A DNA stretch of 64,000 nt from Lysinibacillus fusiformis (GCA_030027265.1 JASENG010000012.1:62001-126000), one strand, 5' to 3'; shown: positions 8,352 to 18,333, numbered from the stretch's first letter. The notes: generated by a model not told the origin, from the letters alone. A program made the numbers and translations.

Positions 8352-9545
8352 TTAAGCGAAAACAGATTTGATTTTTTCCAATGCCCAGTCAATTTCTTCT
8401 TTTGTAATGATTAATGGTGGTGCAAAACGAATAACGTAATCATGAGTTTCTTTACATAGTAGCCCAAGCTCTTTTAACTGTTCACAGTAAGAGCGAGCCG
8501 GAACCGATAACTCTACGCCGATGAATAATCCGCTGCCGCGAACTTCTTTTATAGAAGGATGGTTGATTATACGCAGCTGTTCTTGGAAATAGTTCCCTAA
8601 TTCTAAAGAACGTTCAGTTAAATTCTCTTCCTCAAGAACTTCTAAAGAAGCAATCGAAACTGCACAAGCCAGCGGGTTCCCTCCGAATGTTGAACCGTGT
8701 GAACCTGGGTTTAATACGCCAAGAATATCGCTGTTGGCAACAACGGCCGAGATTGGCAATACACCGCCGCCAAGAGCTTTCCCAAGGATAATAACATCAG
8801 GAGATACTTCTTCCCATTGATGAGCAAACATCTTGCCTGTACGAGCAAGACCAGTTTGAATCTCATCAGCAATAAATAAAACATTGTTCTCTTGACAGAT
8901 TTGTTCCACTTCTTTTAAGAAACCTTTTGGAGGCATTACGATTCCTGCTTCTCCCTGAATCGGTTCTACAATAAATGCAGCAGTATTTGGCGTTATCGCT
9001 GCCTTCAGAGCCTCTGCATCACCATAAGGGATTAATTTGAAGCCTGGTAAAAGAGGGCCAAATCCACGTTGGTATTCTGCATCGGATGATAGTGAAACAG
9101 CACCCATTGTTCGGCCATGGAAGTTTCCGTTGCATCCGATAATTTCAGCTTTATTGTCTTCTACACCTTTCACATCATACGCCCAACGACGTGCAACCTT
9201 AATGGCAGATTCTACGGCTTCCGCCCCGGTATTCATTGGCAACACCATGTTTTTGCCAGTCATTTTAGTTAACTTTTCATACCATGGTCCAAGCTGGTCG
9301 TTGTGGAAAGCGCGCGATGTTAAAGTCGCACGGTTCGCTTGGTTAATTAATGCTTGAATAATTTTAGGGTGACGGTGACCTTGGTTAAGGGCGGAATAAG
9401 CAGAAAGCATATCCATGTATTTATTGCCTTCAGGATCTTGTACCCATACTCCCTCGGCTTCTGAAACTACGATTGGCAGTGGATGGTAGTTATGTGCACC
9501 GAATTTTTCCGTTTGTTCAATTACACTAGCTGATTTTGTCGTCAT
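8352..9545 (-). CDS. rocD: Ornithine aminotransferase RocD
   Basis: RocD is a PLP-dependent cytoplasmic enzyme that converts L-ornithine and 2-oxoglutarate to glutamate-5-semialdehyde and glutamate in arginine catabolism. The 397 residues fit the family. Class III aminotransferase marks include [16 protein letters not shown] near residue 103, EPIQGEAGI near 194, the [15 protein letters not shown] segment near 225 and the PLP lysine in ILGKALGGG near 255. The start ATG follows AAAGGAGGATTTTTTAA. It is divergent from rocR and preceded by a sigma-54 promoter, so it should be induced by arginine or ornithine through RocR. Confidence 0.96.
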   Translation of the reverse strand: MTTKSASVIEQTEKFGAHNYHPLPIVVSEAEGVWVQDPEGNKYMDMLSAYSALNQGHRHPKIIQALINQANRATLTSRAFHNDQLGPWYEKLTKMTGKNMVLPMNTGAEAVESAIKVARRWAYDVKGVEDNKAEIIGCNGNFHGRTMGAVSLSSDAEYQRGFGPLLPGFKLIPYGDAEALKAAITPNTAAFIVEPIQGEAGIVMPPKGFLKEVEQICQENNVLFIADEIQTGLARTGKMFAHQWEEVSPDVIILGKALGGGVLPISAVVANSDILGVLNPGSHGSTFGGNPLACAVSIASLEVLEEENLTERSLELGNYFQEQLRIINHPSIKEVRGSGLFIGVELSVPARSYCEQLKELGLLCKETHDYVIRFAPPLIITKEEIDWALEKIKSVFA

Positions 9546-9694
9546 TTAAAAAATCCTCCTTTGAAAATATCTAACTGAATCAAGTTGTTGTTTTCAAAAA
9601 CACTGTAATCATAAGAGCAATCCTACTTATTTGTACCCCGTGGATAAGTGAATTATTGAATAAATTTGCCTTTTCTTATTACATTATTTAAATA

Positions 9695-9710
9695 AGCAAA
9701 TTTCATGCCA
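9695..9710 (-). promoter_or_regulatory. Sigma-54 (-24/-12) promoter of rocD
   Basis: On the minus strand TGGCAT-GAAAT-TTGCTT matches the sigma-54 consensus TGGCAY-N5-TTGCW with exact spacing. It lies about 150 bases upstream of rocD. Its cognate activator (rocR) and sigma factor (rpoN) are encoded next to it. Confidence 0.85.
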
Positions 9711-9747
9711 ACTTTTTCATTCAGTATTTTTAACTATTAAAAGGCAG

Positions 9748-9806
9748 TTGCCAAATAATTTGGCGCAAAATTTATATAATTCCAATCTTTATCGCCAAAA
9801 ATTTTT
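9748..9806. promoter_or_regulatory. Probable RocR upstream activating sequences
   Basis: A near-palindrome, TTGCCAAATAATTTGGCGCAA (9748-9768), and a related weaker one, GCCAAAAATTTTT (9794-9806), lie 40-95 bases upstream of the rocD -24 element and just before rocR. This is the expected enhancer position for an NtrC-type activator. The binding protein is inferred from context. Confidence 0.55.
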
Positions 9807-9835
9807 ACAGTATGATAGAAAAGAGGTGATATAAA

Positions 9836-11230
9836 TTGAGTCACAATGAGAAGGTTATGAAACAATTATATGAAGAAATTATCGAGCGCATCGGAGTCGG
9901 CATACATGCTGTTGATCAAGACGGGAAAAGCATTATCTATAATAAAAAAATGCGTGAAATGGAAGTTATGGAAAAAGAAGATGTGTTATATAAAGATGTT
10001 CGGGATATTTTCCAATTCCAAGAAAATCAGAGCAGCACTTTATTAAAATCGTTGCAGCATGGAGAGGAAGTCGTCAATGTCAAACAAACCTATTTTAATA
10101 ATCGGGGAGTAGAAATCACAACGGTGAATAATACATTTCCCCTTAAGATAGACGGCAATATTTGTGCTGCGGTTGAAATTGCAACAGATGTAACACGGAT
10201 GGAACGCTTGATGCGCCAAAATCTTAGACAAACGAAGACAGACTTTACCTTTAACCATATTATAGGGGAGAGCAGTGAGTTAAAAGAGGTGATCGCTTTA
10301 GCAAAAAGAGCGACACGGACTAATTCCAATGTGTTAATTATTGGCGAAACCGGTACAGGGAAAGAATTGTTTGCCCAAAGCATTCATGCAGAAAGTGAAC
10401 GTTCTGGAGCACCGTTTATTTCACAAAACTGCGCAGCATTACCAGATACGTTGATTGAAGGAATTTTATTTGGTACAACGAAAGGTGCATTTACAGGGGC
10501 AATCGATAGTCCAGGTCTATTTGAGCAGGCACAGGGCGGCACAATTTTGCTGGATGAATTAAATTCTTTAAATATTGCCTTGCAAGCAAAACTACTGCGC
10601 GTATTGCAAGAACGAAAGGTACGTAGAATCGGCGGCACCAAGGAAATTCCCATTGATGTTCGCGTAATTGCAACCGTCAACGAGGATCCGATTGATGCGA
10701 TAGCCAATAATCACTTAAGAAAGGATTTATATTATCGATTAGCTGTGGTGACTTTATTTATTCCGCCATTAAGAGAACGACAGGAAGATCTTCCGGTGCT
10801 TATAGAGGAATTTATACAAAAATATAATCAATTATTCAAACTGAACGTCAAGTGTGTATCAGATGAAGTTCTTCGGTTTTTTGAATCCCAAAGCTGGCCG
10901 GGTAATATCCGGGAACTTGAGCATGTGATTGAAGCATCCATGAATTTAGTGAATCATGAACAAGTGATCGAGTTTGATCATCTACCATATCAGTATCGAA
11001 AAAGTGAAGCAGAACCACCTTTGCAGGGTCAAGGATCTAAGGAGGTATCAAGAATTCCGGATCATGCAGGTTTAACAGAGCAATTAGCTTTATTTGAAAA
11101 ACAAACAATCGAGCATTCGTTACATAAACATCATAACCATATTACCAATACGGCATTTGCCTTGGGGATAAGCAGACAAAGCCTGCAATATCGCATGAAG
11201 CGACTGAAAATACGTATTCCGCGGGATTAA
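9836..11230 (+). CDS. rocR: Sigma-54-dependent activator RocR
   Basis: RocR senses arginine catabolites and activates sigma-54 promoters of roc genes. The 464 residues show an N-terminal PAS domain (about 10-120), an AAA+ domain with Walker A GETGTGKE near residue 169, the sigma-54 contact motif GAFTGA near 218 and DLYYRL near 298, and a C-terminal Fis-type helix-turn-helix ending at NTAFALGISRQSLQYRMKRL. The start is TTG at 9836 after AAGAGGTGATATAAA. It is divergent from rocD and 17 bases before rpoN, so activator and sigma factor may be co-transcribed. Confidence 0.92.
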   Translation: MSHNEKVMKQLYEEIIERIGVGIHAVDQDGKSIIYNKKMREMEVMEKEDVLYKDVRDIFQFQENQSSTLLKSLQHGEEVVNVKQTYFNNRGVEITTVNNTFPLKIDGNICAAVEIATDVTRMERLMRQNLRQTKTDFTFNHIIGESSELKEVIALAKRATRTNSNVLIIGETGTGKELFAQSIHAESERSGAPFISQNCAALPDTLIEGILFGTTKGAFTGAIDSPGLFEQAQGGTILLDELNSLNIALQAKLLRVLQERKVRRIGGTKEIPIDVRVIATVNEDPIDAIANNHLRKDLYYRLAVVTLFIPPLRERQEDLPVLIEEFIQKYNQLFKLNVKCVSDEVLRFFESQSWPGNIRELEHVIEASMNLVNHEQVIEFDHLPYQYRKSEAEPPLQGQGSKEVSRIPDHAGLTEQLALFEKQTIEHSLHKHHNHITNTAFALGISRQSLQYRMKRLKIRIPRD

Positions 11231-11247
11231 TGAAAGGGGCTATCTAA

Positions 11248-12576
11248 ATGGAGACTTCGTTAAACTTACAGCAAAAGCTAGAAAATAAGCTTTCCTTAAC
11301 CCCTCAGGTAAAGCAATCGCTGGAGATTTTAAAGTATTCTTTGGAAGAACTGGAGCAGTTCATTAGGGAAGAAGCCAATGCCAATCCTTTAATCGATTTA
11401 AAGGAAACAGATACCATAATGGATATGGCTCGTGTGCAGGATAATAATGCTTCAAGTATAGCGAGGGAGGATTACTTGGATCTGATGATGCATGCACCTT
11501 ATCAGGATGAATCGCTTGAAACTTATTTGATGGAGCAGCTAGGGGTTCAGAAGGGTTTAACAAAACTTGAACGAGAAATTGTACTTTATTTTATTCGTAA
11601 TTTAAATGAATTAGGATATCTTGACTGTGATATTGAAGACGCGGCAGTACGGTTTTGCAGTTCTGTTGAAAAATGCGAAGAGCTTCTTTACGTGCTTCAA
11701 AGCTTTGAACCAGCTGGAATCGGCGCTCGTAATTTGTCGGAATGCTTATATTTACAAGTTGTGAGAAAAGGTGATGCACCTAAATTGACGGAGGTGCTTA
11801 TCCAAAATCATCTAGAGGATTTAGCGGAAGGGAATCTTCAGATGGTAGCCGATCTTTATGAGGCTTCAGTTGCGGAAGTAGAAAGCTCCTTTTCATATAT
11901 TAAACAGTTGAATCCACGTCCATTAGCGGAAGTGCAAGGTGAGAAACAACAATATATTATCCCTGATCTTATTGTTGAAGAATTGAATGGGGAGTTTTTT
12001 ATTCAACTGAATGATAGGTATTTACCTCAAGTTTCCATTAATACCGTTTATGAAGAGTTATTACACTCGAACAGCGATAAGGAGACGAAGGCGTATTTGA
12101 AATCTAAGCTTTCAGATGCTTTTCTTTTAATGCGCGGGATTCAGCAACGTCATGAAACCTTGTATAGGGTGACGGAAATTATCCTGCAAAAACAAATGGC
12201 CTTTTTGCAAAATGGAAAAAAAGCATTGGTCCCACTTAGGTTAAAGGATATTGCAGAGATTTTGGGGCTTCATGAATCCACGGTTAGTCGAGCAATCCGT
12301 CAAAAGTATATCCAAACACCAAAAGGGACTATGGAGTTGAAAACGTTTTTTGTTCGAGGTGTAAAAATGCAAGGTGGTGAGGTGGAATCACCATTGTTTA
12401 TAAAAGAAAAGATTCAAGACATTATCAAAATGGAATCCCCTGATAAGCCTTTATCCGATCAAAAAATTGCCAACATCCTGCTTGCAGAAGACATTCCCAT
12501 TGCTAGACGCACCATCGCAAAATATAGGGAAGAACTCGGCATTTTGCAATCTACTAAAAGAGGTCGAAAAAAGTAG
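11248..12576 (+). CDS. rpoN: RNA polymerase sigma-54 factor RpoN (SigL)
   Basis: This alternative sigma factor directs RNA polymerase to -24/-12 promoters. The 442 residues match SigL length. Region I is glutamine/leucine-rich with LSLTPQVKQSLEIL near residue 14. The core-binding region follows, then the helix-turn-helix LGLHESTVSRAIRQKYIQTP near 335 and the RpoN box, seen as ARRTIAKYREELGI at the end. The start ATG follows GAAAGGGGCTATCTAA. Location directly after rocR is notable because sigL is not adjacent to rocR in B. subtilis as I recall it. Confidence 0.96.
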   Translation: METSLNLQQKLENKLSLTPQVKQSLEILKYSLEELEQFIREEANANPLIDLKETDTIMDMARVQDNNASSIAREDYLDLMMHAPYQDESLETYLMEQLGVQKGLTKLEREIVLYFIRNLNELGYLDCDIEDAAVRFCSSVEKCEELLYVLQSFEPAGIGARNLSECLYLQVVRKGDAPKLTEVLIQNHLEDLAEGNLQMVADLYEASVAEVESSFSYIKQLNPRPLAEVQGEKQQYIIPDLIVEELNGEFFIQLNDRYLPQVSINTVYEELLHSNSDKETKAYLKSKLSDAFLLMRGIQQRHETLYRVTEIILQKQMAFLQNGKKALVPLRLKDIAEILGLHESTVSRAIRQKYIQTPKGTMELKTFFVRGVKMQGGEVESPLFIKEKIQDIIKMESPDKPLSDQKIANILLAEDIPIARRTIAKYREELGILQSTKRGRKK

Positions 12577-12609
12577 CACCGCATCTTGGAAAAAGATGAG
12601 TGCTGCTTT
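12575..12609 (+). terminator. Terminator of rocR-rpoN
   Basis: AGCAC-CGCATCTT pairs with AAGATG-AGTGCT with small bulges and is followed by a T-run after GC. It overlaps the rpoN stop codon. Confidence 0.75.
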
Positions 12610-12611
12610 TT

Positions 12612-12690
12612 GTTGTGCAAATTTACGTCTTGGTTATAAGAAATTGGTACACGAGATCAAATAATGTTGGAAGGGATAATTTTGCACAAC
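12612..12690. repeat. Short inverted repeat downstream of rpoN
   Basis: GTTGTGCAAATTT near 12613 and AATTTTGCACAAC near 12677 are inverted copies separated by about 50 bases. No gene lies between them. This may be a relic of a small element, and nothing else is recognisable here. Confidence 0.35.
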
Positions 12691-12774
12691 TTGAACAAGC
12701 TAAAACGAAAGGTCAGTTAGGATAATCGGCTTGAACAAATATATTTCATTTAAACTTTATGGGCAGCTTAATTT

Positions 12775-13017
12775 TGGACATATTTTGATGGAACGGCAAA
12801 TGCAAAGCCACAAGCGACGGAGCCTTCTTTTAAAGAACAATTTCGAGAGTTTGGTTATAAAACGGTAGTTGAAGCAGGAAAGGAATTCGAAAATCATGAT
12901 TGTTGTGAAGTTGTATTGCCGACAATGCTGCTCTCGCTACCATTCACGCATGAAATTGGGAGAGCTGTTATCGATAAGAAACAGGTCGTCAATGATTCCT
13001 TTGAATGGTTTTCTAGA
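12775..13017 (+). pseudogene. Unrecognised coding remnant
   Basis: An open frame without a start codon reads WTYFDGTANAKPQATEPSF, followed by KEQFREFGYKTVVEAGKEF and a further stretch to NDSFEWF. It then runs into the opposite-strand tetR stop. Codon use looks coding and the upstream region has stops in this frame. It resembles the interior of a decayed gene. I cannot name the family. Confidence 0.4.
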
Positions 13018-13584
13018 TCACCCAATCCCTTTTATTCGATACTCAGCCCCGCGTATCTGGTCTTGAATAAAAATATCGATTATTTCTATTATTTCTTTTG
13101 GTGATTGATCCATTTCTCCCAAAAGCCAACTCTCCACAAGTCCCGCCAATGACAATGTATAGAAATGAGTCAGAAATGCAATATGCTCCTCACCCGCATT
13201 CAGCTTTTCACAAAGTGATTTGATGACTCTTCCCAGGATTGAGGATATATCTGAGTAGAAAAAGCGCTTTAAATGGCCTCTTCCCAGAGATTGCAAGGCA
13301 CATAAACAAAATTCTTTATTTGCCTCTAGGTATTTAAAAAGCTGGAGTAATCCTTCCTTCCAAAGCAGCGAACTTTCATCGACATGGAGCAGTTGAACCG
13401 TTTCCTGCTGGAATGTCCACTTAAGCAGATCGTAAATATCTTCAAAATGATAGTAAAAGGTTTGGCGGTTCACATTTGCAGTATCAGCAAGCTCGCGAAT
13501 CGAGATTTTTTCGAGGGATTTATTTTTCATTAACTCTTTTAAGGAATCCGCAAGTATTCGTTTGGTTTCATCACTATGCTTCAT
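13018..13584 (-). CDS. TetR/AcrR family transcriptional regulator
   Basis: This 188-residue one-domain repressor has the TetR N-terminal helix-turn-helix (KISIRELADTANVNRQTFYYHF, residues about 24-45). Its C-terminal region resembles the TetR_C_8 type found next to YhgE/MMPL genes. The ATG at 13584 follows GAGGGTGAAATA. It is divergent from the large MMPL exporter 232 bases away and probably represses it and itself. I could not pick out a convincing operator in the gap. The inducer is unknown. Confidence 0.87.
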   Translation of the reverse strand: MKHSDETKRILADSLKELMKNKSLEKISIRELADTANVNRQTFYYHFEDIYDLLKWTFQQETVQLLHVDESSLLWKEGLLQLFKYLEANKEFCLCALQSLGRGHLKRFFYSDISSILGRVIKSLCEKLNAGEEHIAFLTHFYTLSLAGLVESWLLGEMDQSPKEIIEIIDIFIQDQIRGAEYRIKGIG

Positions 13585-13825
13585 TATTTCACCCTCAAAC
13601 TTCGATAAATTTTTTAAGTGGATACGAAAATATAGCTTATATAGGAAATCTGTATAAGTAAAAACATTAACTCGACCTATTATGCTTTTAGTTGTGTTTT
13701 TCTAAACAATTCGACCCTCATTGTCTATATTTTAACCGTTTTTATCGTGTTAGTGTATTTATAGAGCTTTTCATGAATCAGAAGTTTCATCGGAAGATTA
13801 ATTTTATAGAAGAAAGGTGATCGTT

Positions 13826-16800
13826 TTGAAAAATTGGCTGAATGTACGTACAGTATCATTTCTTATATGGGTAATCATTTCTGTTGTAATGATTGTCACA
13901 ATGCCAAACCTAGATACGCTTGTACGTGAAAAAGGTCAAACAGAAATTCCGTCCTACACACAAAGTGAAATAGCATCTAAGTTGCTGACAGAAATGGCTG
14001 ATGAAGGGACAGATGCCTATCAGTTTATTGCTGTGTTTACGAGTGGAAGTGATGAAGCGCTAAGTGATGCGCAGCTTGAAGAGGTTGATCAAGCGATTCA
14101 GACGCTTAAAGAAGACAGTGCTGAACTAGGGATTACAGATATGCTAACTCCAACCGACAGTGAGGAAGCAGAAAAACAACTTGTTTCAGAAGACGGCACG
14201 ACAATCTTAACGCAGATTTCCGTTGATAAAAAACAAGGTACCGTTGAAGAAGCTGCACAAAGCTTACGTGAAAAAACGGAGCTGCAATCTGTAGATTCCT
14301 ATTATACAGGGACAGACATTGTAATGGATGACTTTGTTAAGTCTTCTCAAGAGGGGATTAAGAAAACAGAAGTCATTGCAATTGTTTTCATTCTAATCGT
14401 ATTAGTTCTAGTATTCCGCTCCCCTGTAGTACCTTTAATTTCATTAATTACAGTGGGTGTTTCATACATTGTGTCCCTAGGGATTGTTACACAACTTGTC
14501 GACAAATTTAACTTCCCATTCTCAAACTTTACACAAGTCTTTTTAATTGTTATTTTGTTTGGGATTGGTACGGATTATAATATCCTCCTTTATACACGCT
14601 TTAAAGAAGAGCTCGGTAAAGGCGGACATATTTTAAAAGCAATAACAGAGACATACCGTACTGCAGGTAAAACCGTTATTTATAGTGGAATTGCTGTATT
14701 TATTGGATTCATTGTATTGTACTTAGCTGAATTCAAGCTGTATCAGGCGACATCAGCTGTTGCGATTGGTGTAGCCGTTTTATTGCTTGTATTACTTACA
14801 TTAAATCCATTCTTTATGGCCATTTTTGGCATTAAAATGTTCTGGCCGGCAAAATCGGTTAATGGCCATAGTGAAAATAAAATCTGGCTATTCTTATCGA
14901 AGCATTCTTTCTTTAGACCAATCGTTGCATTGGTATTAGTAGCATTGATTTCGGTACCGTTTATTATTAAATATTCCGGTGAGCTGAATTATAATGACTT
15001 GGTTGAAATCAGTGATGAATATGAATCGAAGCAAGCAATCAATGTTATTGAAGATCATTTCCCATCAGGATTCTCATCGCCTACTACTTTAGTGATTAAA
15101 GCGGATGATTCCCTAGCGACTCAAAAAGGCTTACAGGATATCGATCAATTAGCGGATGTAATTTCCAATGTGGATGGTGTTTCTCAAGTTCTATCTGTCA
15201 CACGTCCAGCCGGGGAAAAAATTCAAGAATTATATATCCAGGATCAAACAAATACATTAAATGAAGGTCTTGGCTCTGCACAAGAAGGTTTAGGAACTAT
15301 CAATAATGGCCTTTCTGAAGCGGAAGAAAAGCTTGGTCAGGTAGATGGAAATAGCTTTGATAGTGTTCAACAGCTAATCGATGGCACGGCTGCAATGGAA
15401 CAAGGAGTTGGGCAATTAGGCGATGCTTTAAACCAAGTAGCTCAAGGCTTTGAAAATGGCGCAAACGGTGCAAACGAATTAGCGAATGGTTTAAATACAT
15501 TAAAACAAAGTGTCAGCGACTTAAATTCTGGTGCTTCACAATTACAAAATGCTTACGGGCAATTGGAAAATGGCTTTAGTGCATTTACTGAATTATTTAC
15601 GACTGTGGAAAATGCCATAGCAAGCAGCTCACAGGGCTATGCAGCCATTGAACAATCCATGAATGCATTGGTAGAGTCAAATCCAGAGCTGGCAACGGAC
15701 ACAAATGTCCAAACAGTGATTGGGACAGCTCGCGGGGCTCAAGAACAGCTTGCACAACTGTCAGCAAAACTTAAAGAGCTTACACCACAATACAATGTGG
15801 CAGTTAAATCATTGCAAGAAGCAAATGCTTCCTTCGCTCAAATCACAAACGGGTTACAGCAAGTTGAAGCTGGAGCAGGGAAATTACAAACTGGAGCGAA
15901 TACATTAGCAACAGGTCTTGAATCTGGTCAGTCAGGGGTTAATCAAATTAGTTCAAAAACGGGTGAACTGCAAAACGGATTATCTACTGTAAATGATGGC
16001 CAAAAACAATTACAAGATGGCCTATCTTCACTCCAAGATAAAATGCAGCAGTTGCAGGATGGGTTAGCTAAGAGTACGGATGGCTTAACTGAAATCAGCG
16101 ATGGCTTATTGGATGCACAAGATTATCTTGGTGAAGTAAGCAGTTCAGATTCAAATAGCGTCTTCTATATACCACAAGAGGTTTTAGATGGCGAAGAATT
16201 TGAAGAAAGCTTAGATATGTACATGTCCGATGATCGTACAATGACAAAAATGACGATTATCTTAGACGTAAATCCATATTCAAAAGAAGCGATGTCCATT
16301 ATCAAGGATATCAACGATCAAATTCAAGCAACAGCGAAAAATGCCAGCCTTTCCGATGCAGAAATTGCATTAGGCGGTAAATCCACAGCAAATGTCGATT
16401 TACAGCAAATTTCCAGCGATGATTTTTCGCGCACAATTATTATCATGATGATTGGGATTGCCCTTGTATTAGTGTTCATTACACGCTCAATTTGGCAGCC
16501 GATAATTATTATCGGATCATTGATTTTAGCTTACTATACATCACTTGGTCTTGCCGAATGGCTAAGTGAAGCAGTGCTGGGACACAGTATTCTGAGCTGG
16601 AACGTGCCATTCTTCAGTTTCATAATGATTGTCACACTGGGCGTAGACTATAGTATCTTCTTAATGATGCGTTATCAGGAAGTGAAGGATCAAGGCAGTG
16701 TTGGAATTATAGAAGCAGCCAAACATATCGGTGGCGTTGTTTTATCGGCAGCCTTGATCTTAGGCGGTACATTCGCAGCCTTAATTCCATCCGGCATTGT

Positions 16801-16936
16801 TACTTTGATGCAAGTAGCGATTCTCGTATTGGTCGGTCTTGTCTTATTGAGCTTCATCATGCTGCCAGTCTTCATGCCGGCAGTTATGGGCTTAACCGAA
16901 AAAATAAAAAACATCTTCTCGAAGAAAAAAGAATAG
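13826..16936 (+). CDS. MMPL/RND family exporter with long repetitive extracytoplasmic domain
   Basis: This large membrane transporter is about 1036 residues long. Each half has an MMPL module: one extracytoplasmic region and about six helices, with GIGTDYNILLYTRFKEEL near residue 246 and the second-half counterpart GVDYSIFLMMRYQEV. Between them, at about 480-770, lies a long coiled region of glycine/leucine/asparagine-rich repeats of the form GLxxLxxGxxQLxxG, as in YhgE/Pip and MmpL-like proteins. TTG at 13826 has the ribosome site GAAAGGTGATCG and is preferred to GTG at 13817. It probably exports lipids, surfactants or toxic compounds under the divergent TetR. Confidence 0.9.
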   Translation: MKNWLNVRTVSFLIWVIISVVMIVTMPNLDTLVREKGQTEIPSYTQSEIASKLLTEMADEGTDAYQFIAVFTSGSDEALSDAQLEEVDQAIQTLKEDSAELGITDMLTPTDSEEAEKQLVSEDGTTILTQISVDKKQGTVEEAAQSLREKTELQSVDSYYTGTDIVMDDFVKSSQEGIKKTEVIAIVFILIVLVLVFRSPVVPLISLITVGVSYIVSLGIVTQLVDKFNFPFSNFTQVFLIVILFGIGTDYNILLYTRFKEELGKGGHILKAITETYRTAGKTVIYSGIAVFIGFIVLYLAEFKLYQATSAVAIGVAVLLLVLLTLNPFFMAIFGIKMFWPAKSVNGHSENKIWLFLSKHSFFRPIVALVLVALISVPFIIKYSGELNYNDLVEISDEYESKQAINVIEDHFPSGFSSPTTLVIKADDSLATQKGLQDIDQLADVISNVDGVSQVLSVTRPAGEKIQELYIQDQTNTLNEGLGSAQEGLGTINNGLSEAEEKLGQVDGNSFDSVQQLIDGTAAMEQGVGQLGDALNQVAQGFENGANGANELANGLNTLKQSVSDLNSGASQLQNAYGQLENGFSAFTELFTTVENAIASSSQGYAAIEQSMNALVESNPELATDTNVQTVIGTARGAQEQLAQLSAKLKELTPQYNVAVKSLQEANASFAQITNGLQQVEAGAGKLQTGANTLATGLESGQSGVNQISSKTGELQNGLSTVNDGQKQLQDGLSSLQDKMQQLQDGLAKSTDGLTEISDGLLDAQDYLGEVSSSDSNSVFYIPQEVLDGEEFEESLDMYMSDDRTMTKMTIILDVNPYSKEAMSIIKDINDQIQATAKNASLSDAEIALGGKSTANVDLQQISSDDFSRTIIIMMIGIALVLVFITRSIWQPIIIIGSLILAYYTSLGLAEWLSEAVLGHSILSWNVPFFSFIMIVTLGVDYSIFLMMRYQEVKDQGSVGIIEAAKHIGGVVLSAALILGGTFAALIPSGIVTLMQVAILVLVGLVLLSFIMLPVFMPAVMGLTEKIKNIFSKKKE

Positions 16937-16943
16937 TATGTGT

Positions 16944-16982
16944 GGATGAGGAAAAATTGAAGATTTTTCCTCATCCTTTTTT
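16944..16982 (+). terminator. Terminator of the first MMPL gene
   Basis: GGATGAGGAAAAA pairs with TTTTTCCTCATCC, followed by TTTTTT. It lies just after the stop at 16936. Confidence 0.9.
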
Positions 16983-17147
16983 ATTCTTGGGATTTTGTTA
17001 AAGAAAGTTGTACCATTTTATACGGTAATGGATGGTTGGCATATGCACGCAAGGTAGAATAGCTGTATTGTATTCTATAAGACATTTCGCGGTTAACTTA
17101 AGCCAGAACAGCCGGAAAATCCAAGCAATTCCTCCACCATCAAAAAG

Positions 17148-17176
17148 ATGCCTACCAGCGCTGAACCAGTAGGCAT
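17148..17176 (-). terminator. Orphan minus-strand terminator at the end of decayed DNA
   Basis: ATGCCTAC (17148-17155) pairs exactly with GTAGGCAT (17169-17176). On the minus strand it is followed by CTTTTTG. No intact gene ends here, so it probably served the decayed minus-strand locus to its right. Confidence 0.6.
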
Positions 17177-17179
17177 TAA

Positions 17180-18105
17180 ATAGGTTGTATTTTAAATGGG
17201 TTAGTGGAAGAAATTTTTGCCCTTACTAAGTTGAGTTTAATAAGGCGTGCGCATTTTTACGAGAAATTCCAACGGTGAGATGCTCGTAAAAGCCTTCAAT
17301 TCACCAGCATTAGCACTAGCTTTAAATCACATTCGTTAATAATGGCAGAAAGGAGGAGGTTTTCATCATTATTGCTTGTGATCTGTACTAGATTCGCTGA
17401 TAGAACAGTAGATTGTGGAATCCTCTTTAAGTTCAGATTCCGATTTTGAAAATAAAGCCTCTAAGTTTTGGAAGCCCTGTTTGTGCGAAAAAGAAAGCCA
17501 AAACTGGAAGCCGTTTTCTTAGGAATTTTCTTATGCGGATCAATTGAGGCTCCGGCTGGAATATGAATTTCCATGGCGCCCTTATCAGAGTAAATGTGCA
17601 ATGCCATAACGCGTGCATTTGCTAGAGTCTTTTGAGCCTTGTTTCCAGCAGATGAAATGTGTATCCAAATTATTTGGTGGTTGTGTATTGTCCTTTTTTG
17701 GCTTTTCGTTCAAATTACGCATGTTCTAGCATTTGCCAGCATCATTGCATTGTCATTATTCTCTACATTTTTTGATCGGCGCATAGTTTTTAAGAAATGT
17801 TGTACGTGCAAGCCCCATCCATCATGGAGTTTCCTCTTGAGAGGGGAAAGAAATTAATTAGCAGCCGCTGTTTAAGTCGAATCTACCAGACGAGTATGTT
17901 TTCCAACATGATAATCATTTTCTTATAAGGAAACTCAAGTTCTTTCAAGGTCATGCTTCCATTTCTTAAAAACGAAAGACTACTAATAGAATATTAAGAC
18001 GGTTTGCATCTATTCTTTAAGATTTAAATCATCATTTTGCCTATTTGGAGGAGTGTGAGACTTGGCAAGAAGGATGAGGAGAATATTTACAAACCATTAA
18101 TTCAC
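17180..18105 (-). pseudogene. Decayed minus-strand locus of unknown identity
   Basis: A strong ribosome site AGAAAGGAGGTGAATTA precedes an ATG near 18099 (minus strand), but that frame stops after 18 codons. Further along, broken stretches look coded, for example KTLANARVMALHIYSDKGAM and EIHIPAGASIDPHKKIPKKT (about 17640-17520) and NNDENLLLSAIINECDLK (about 17370-17315). They lie in different frames with stops between them, and an orphan terminator closes the region. I do not recognise the protein. The rest of 16983-18333 shows nothing else. Confidence 0.45.
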
Positions 18106-18333
18106 CTCCTTTCTGTACCATAATATTCGGTTGATAGATTTAGTTCATGGACATATAGCCATGAAAGTTAAAAATGTGCTAGAGTCTAATATAATTCATG
18201 AAGAATCATTCTATTTCTTTATAGAAGTTGGGAGATTGACGGATAAAATCAGGGGATTTTCGATTGGCCTAAACTGCAAAAGCATATAAAAACAGTTTCT
18301 CCTATCTAAAGAGAAACTGTTGCTGATAAAGAA

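Noticed and set aside
17639-17857. 72-codon hydrophobic plus-strand open frame in the decayed region
   Set aside because: No ribosome site. The antisense strand carries broken but more protein-like sequence aligned with a minus-strand terminator.
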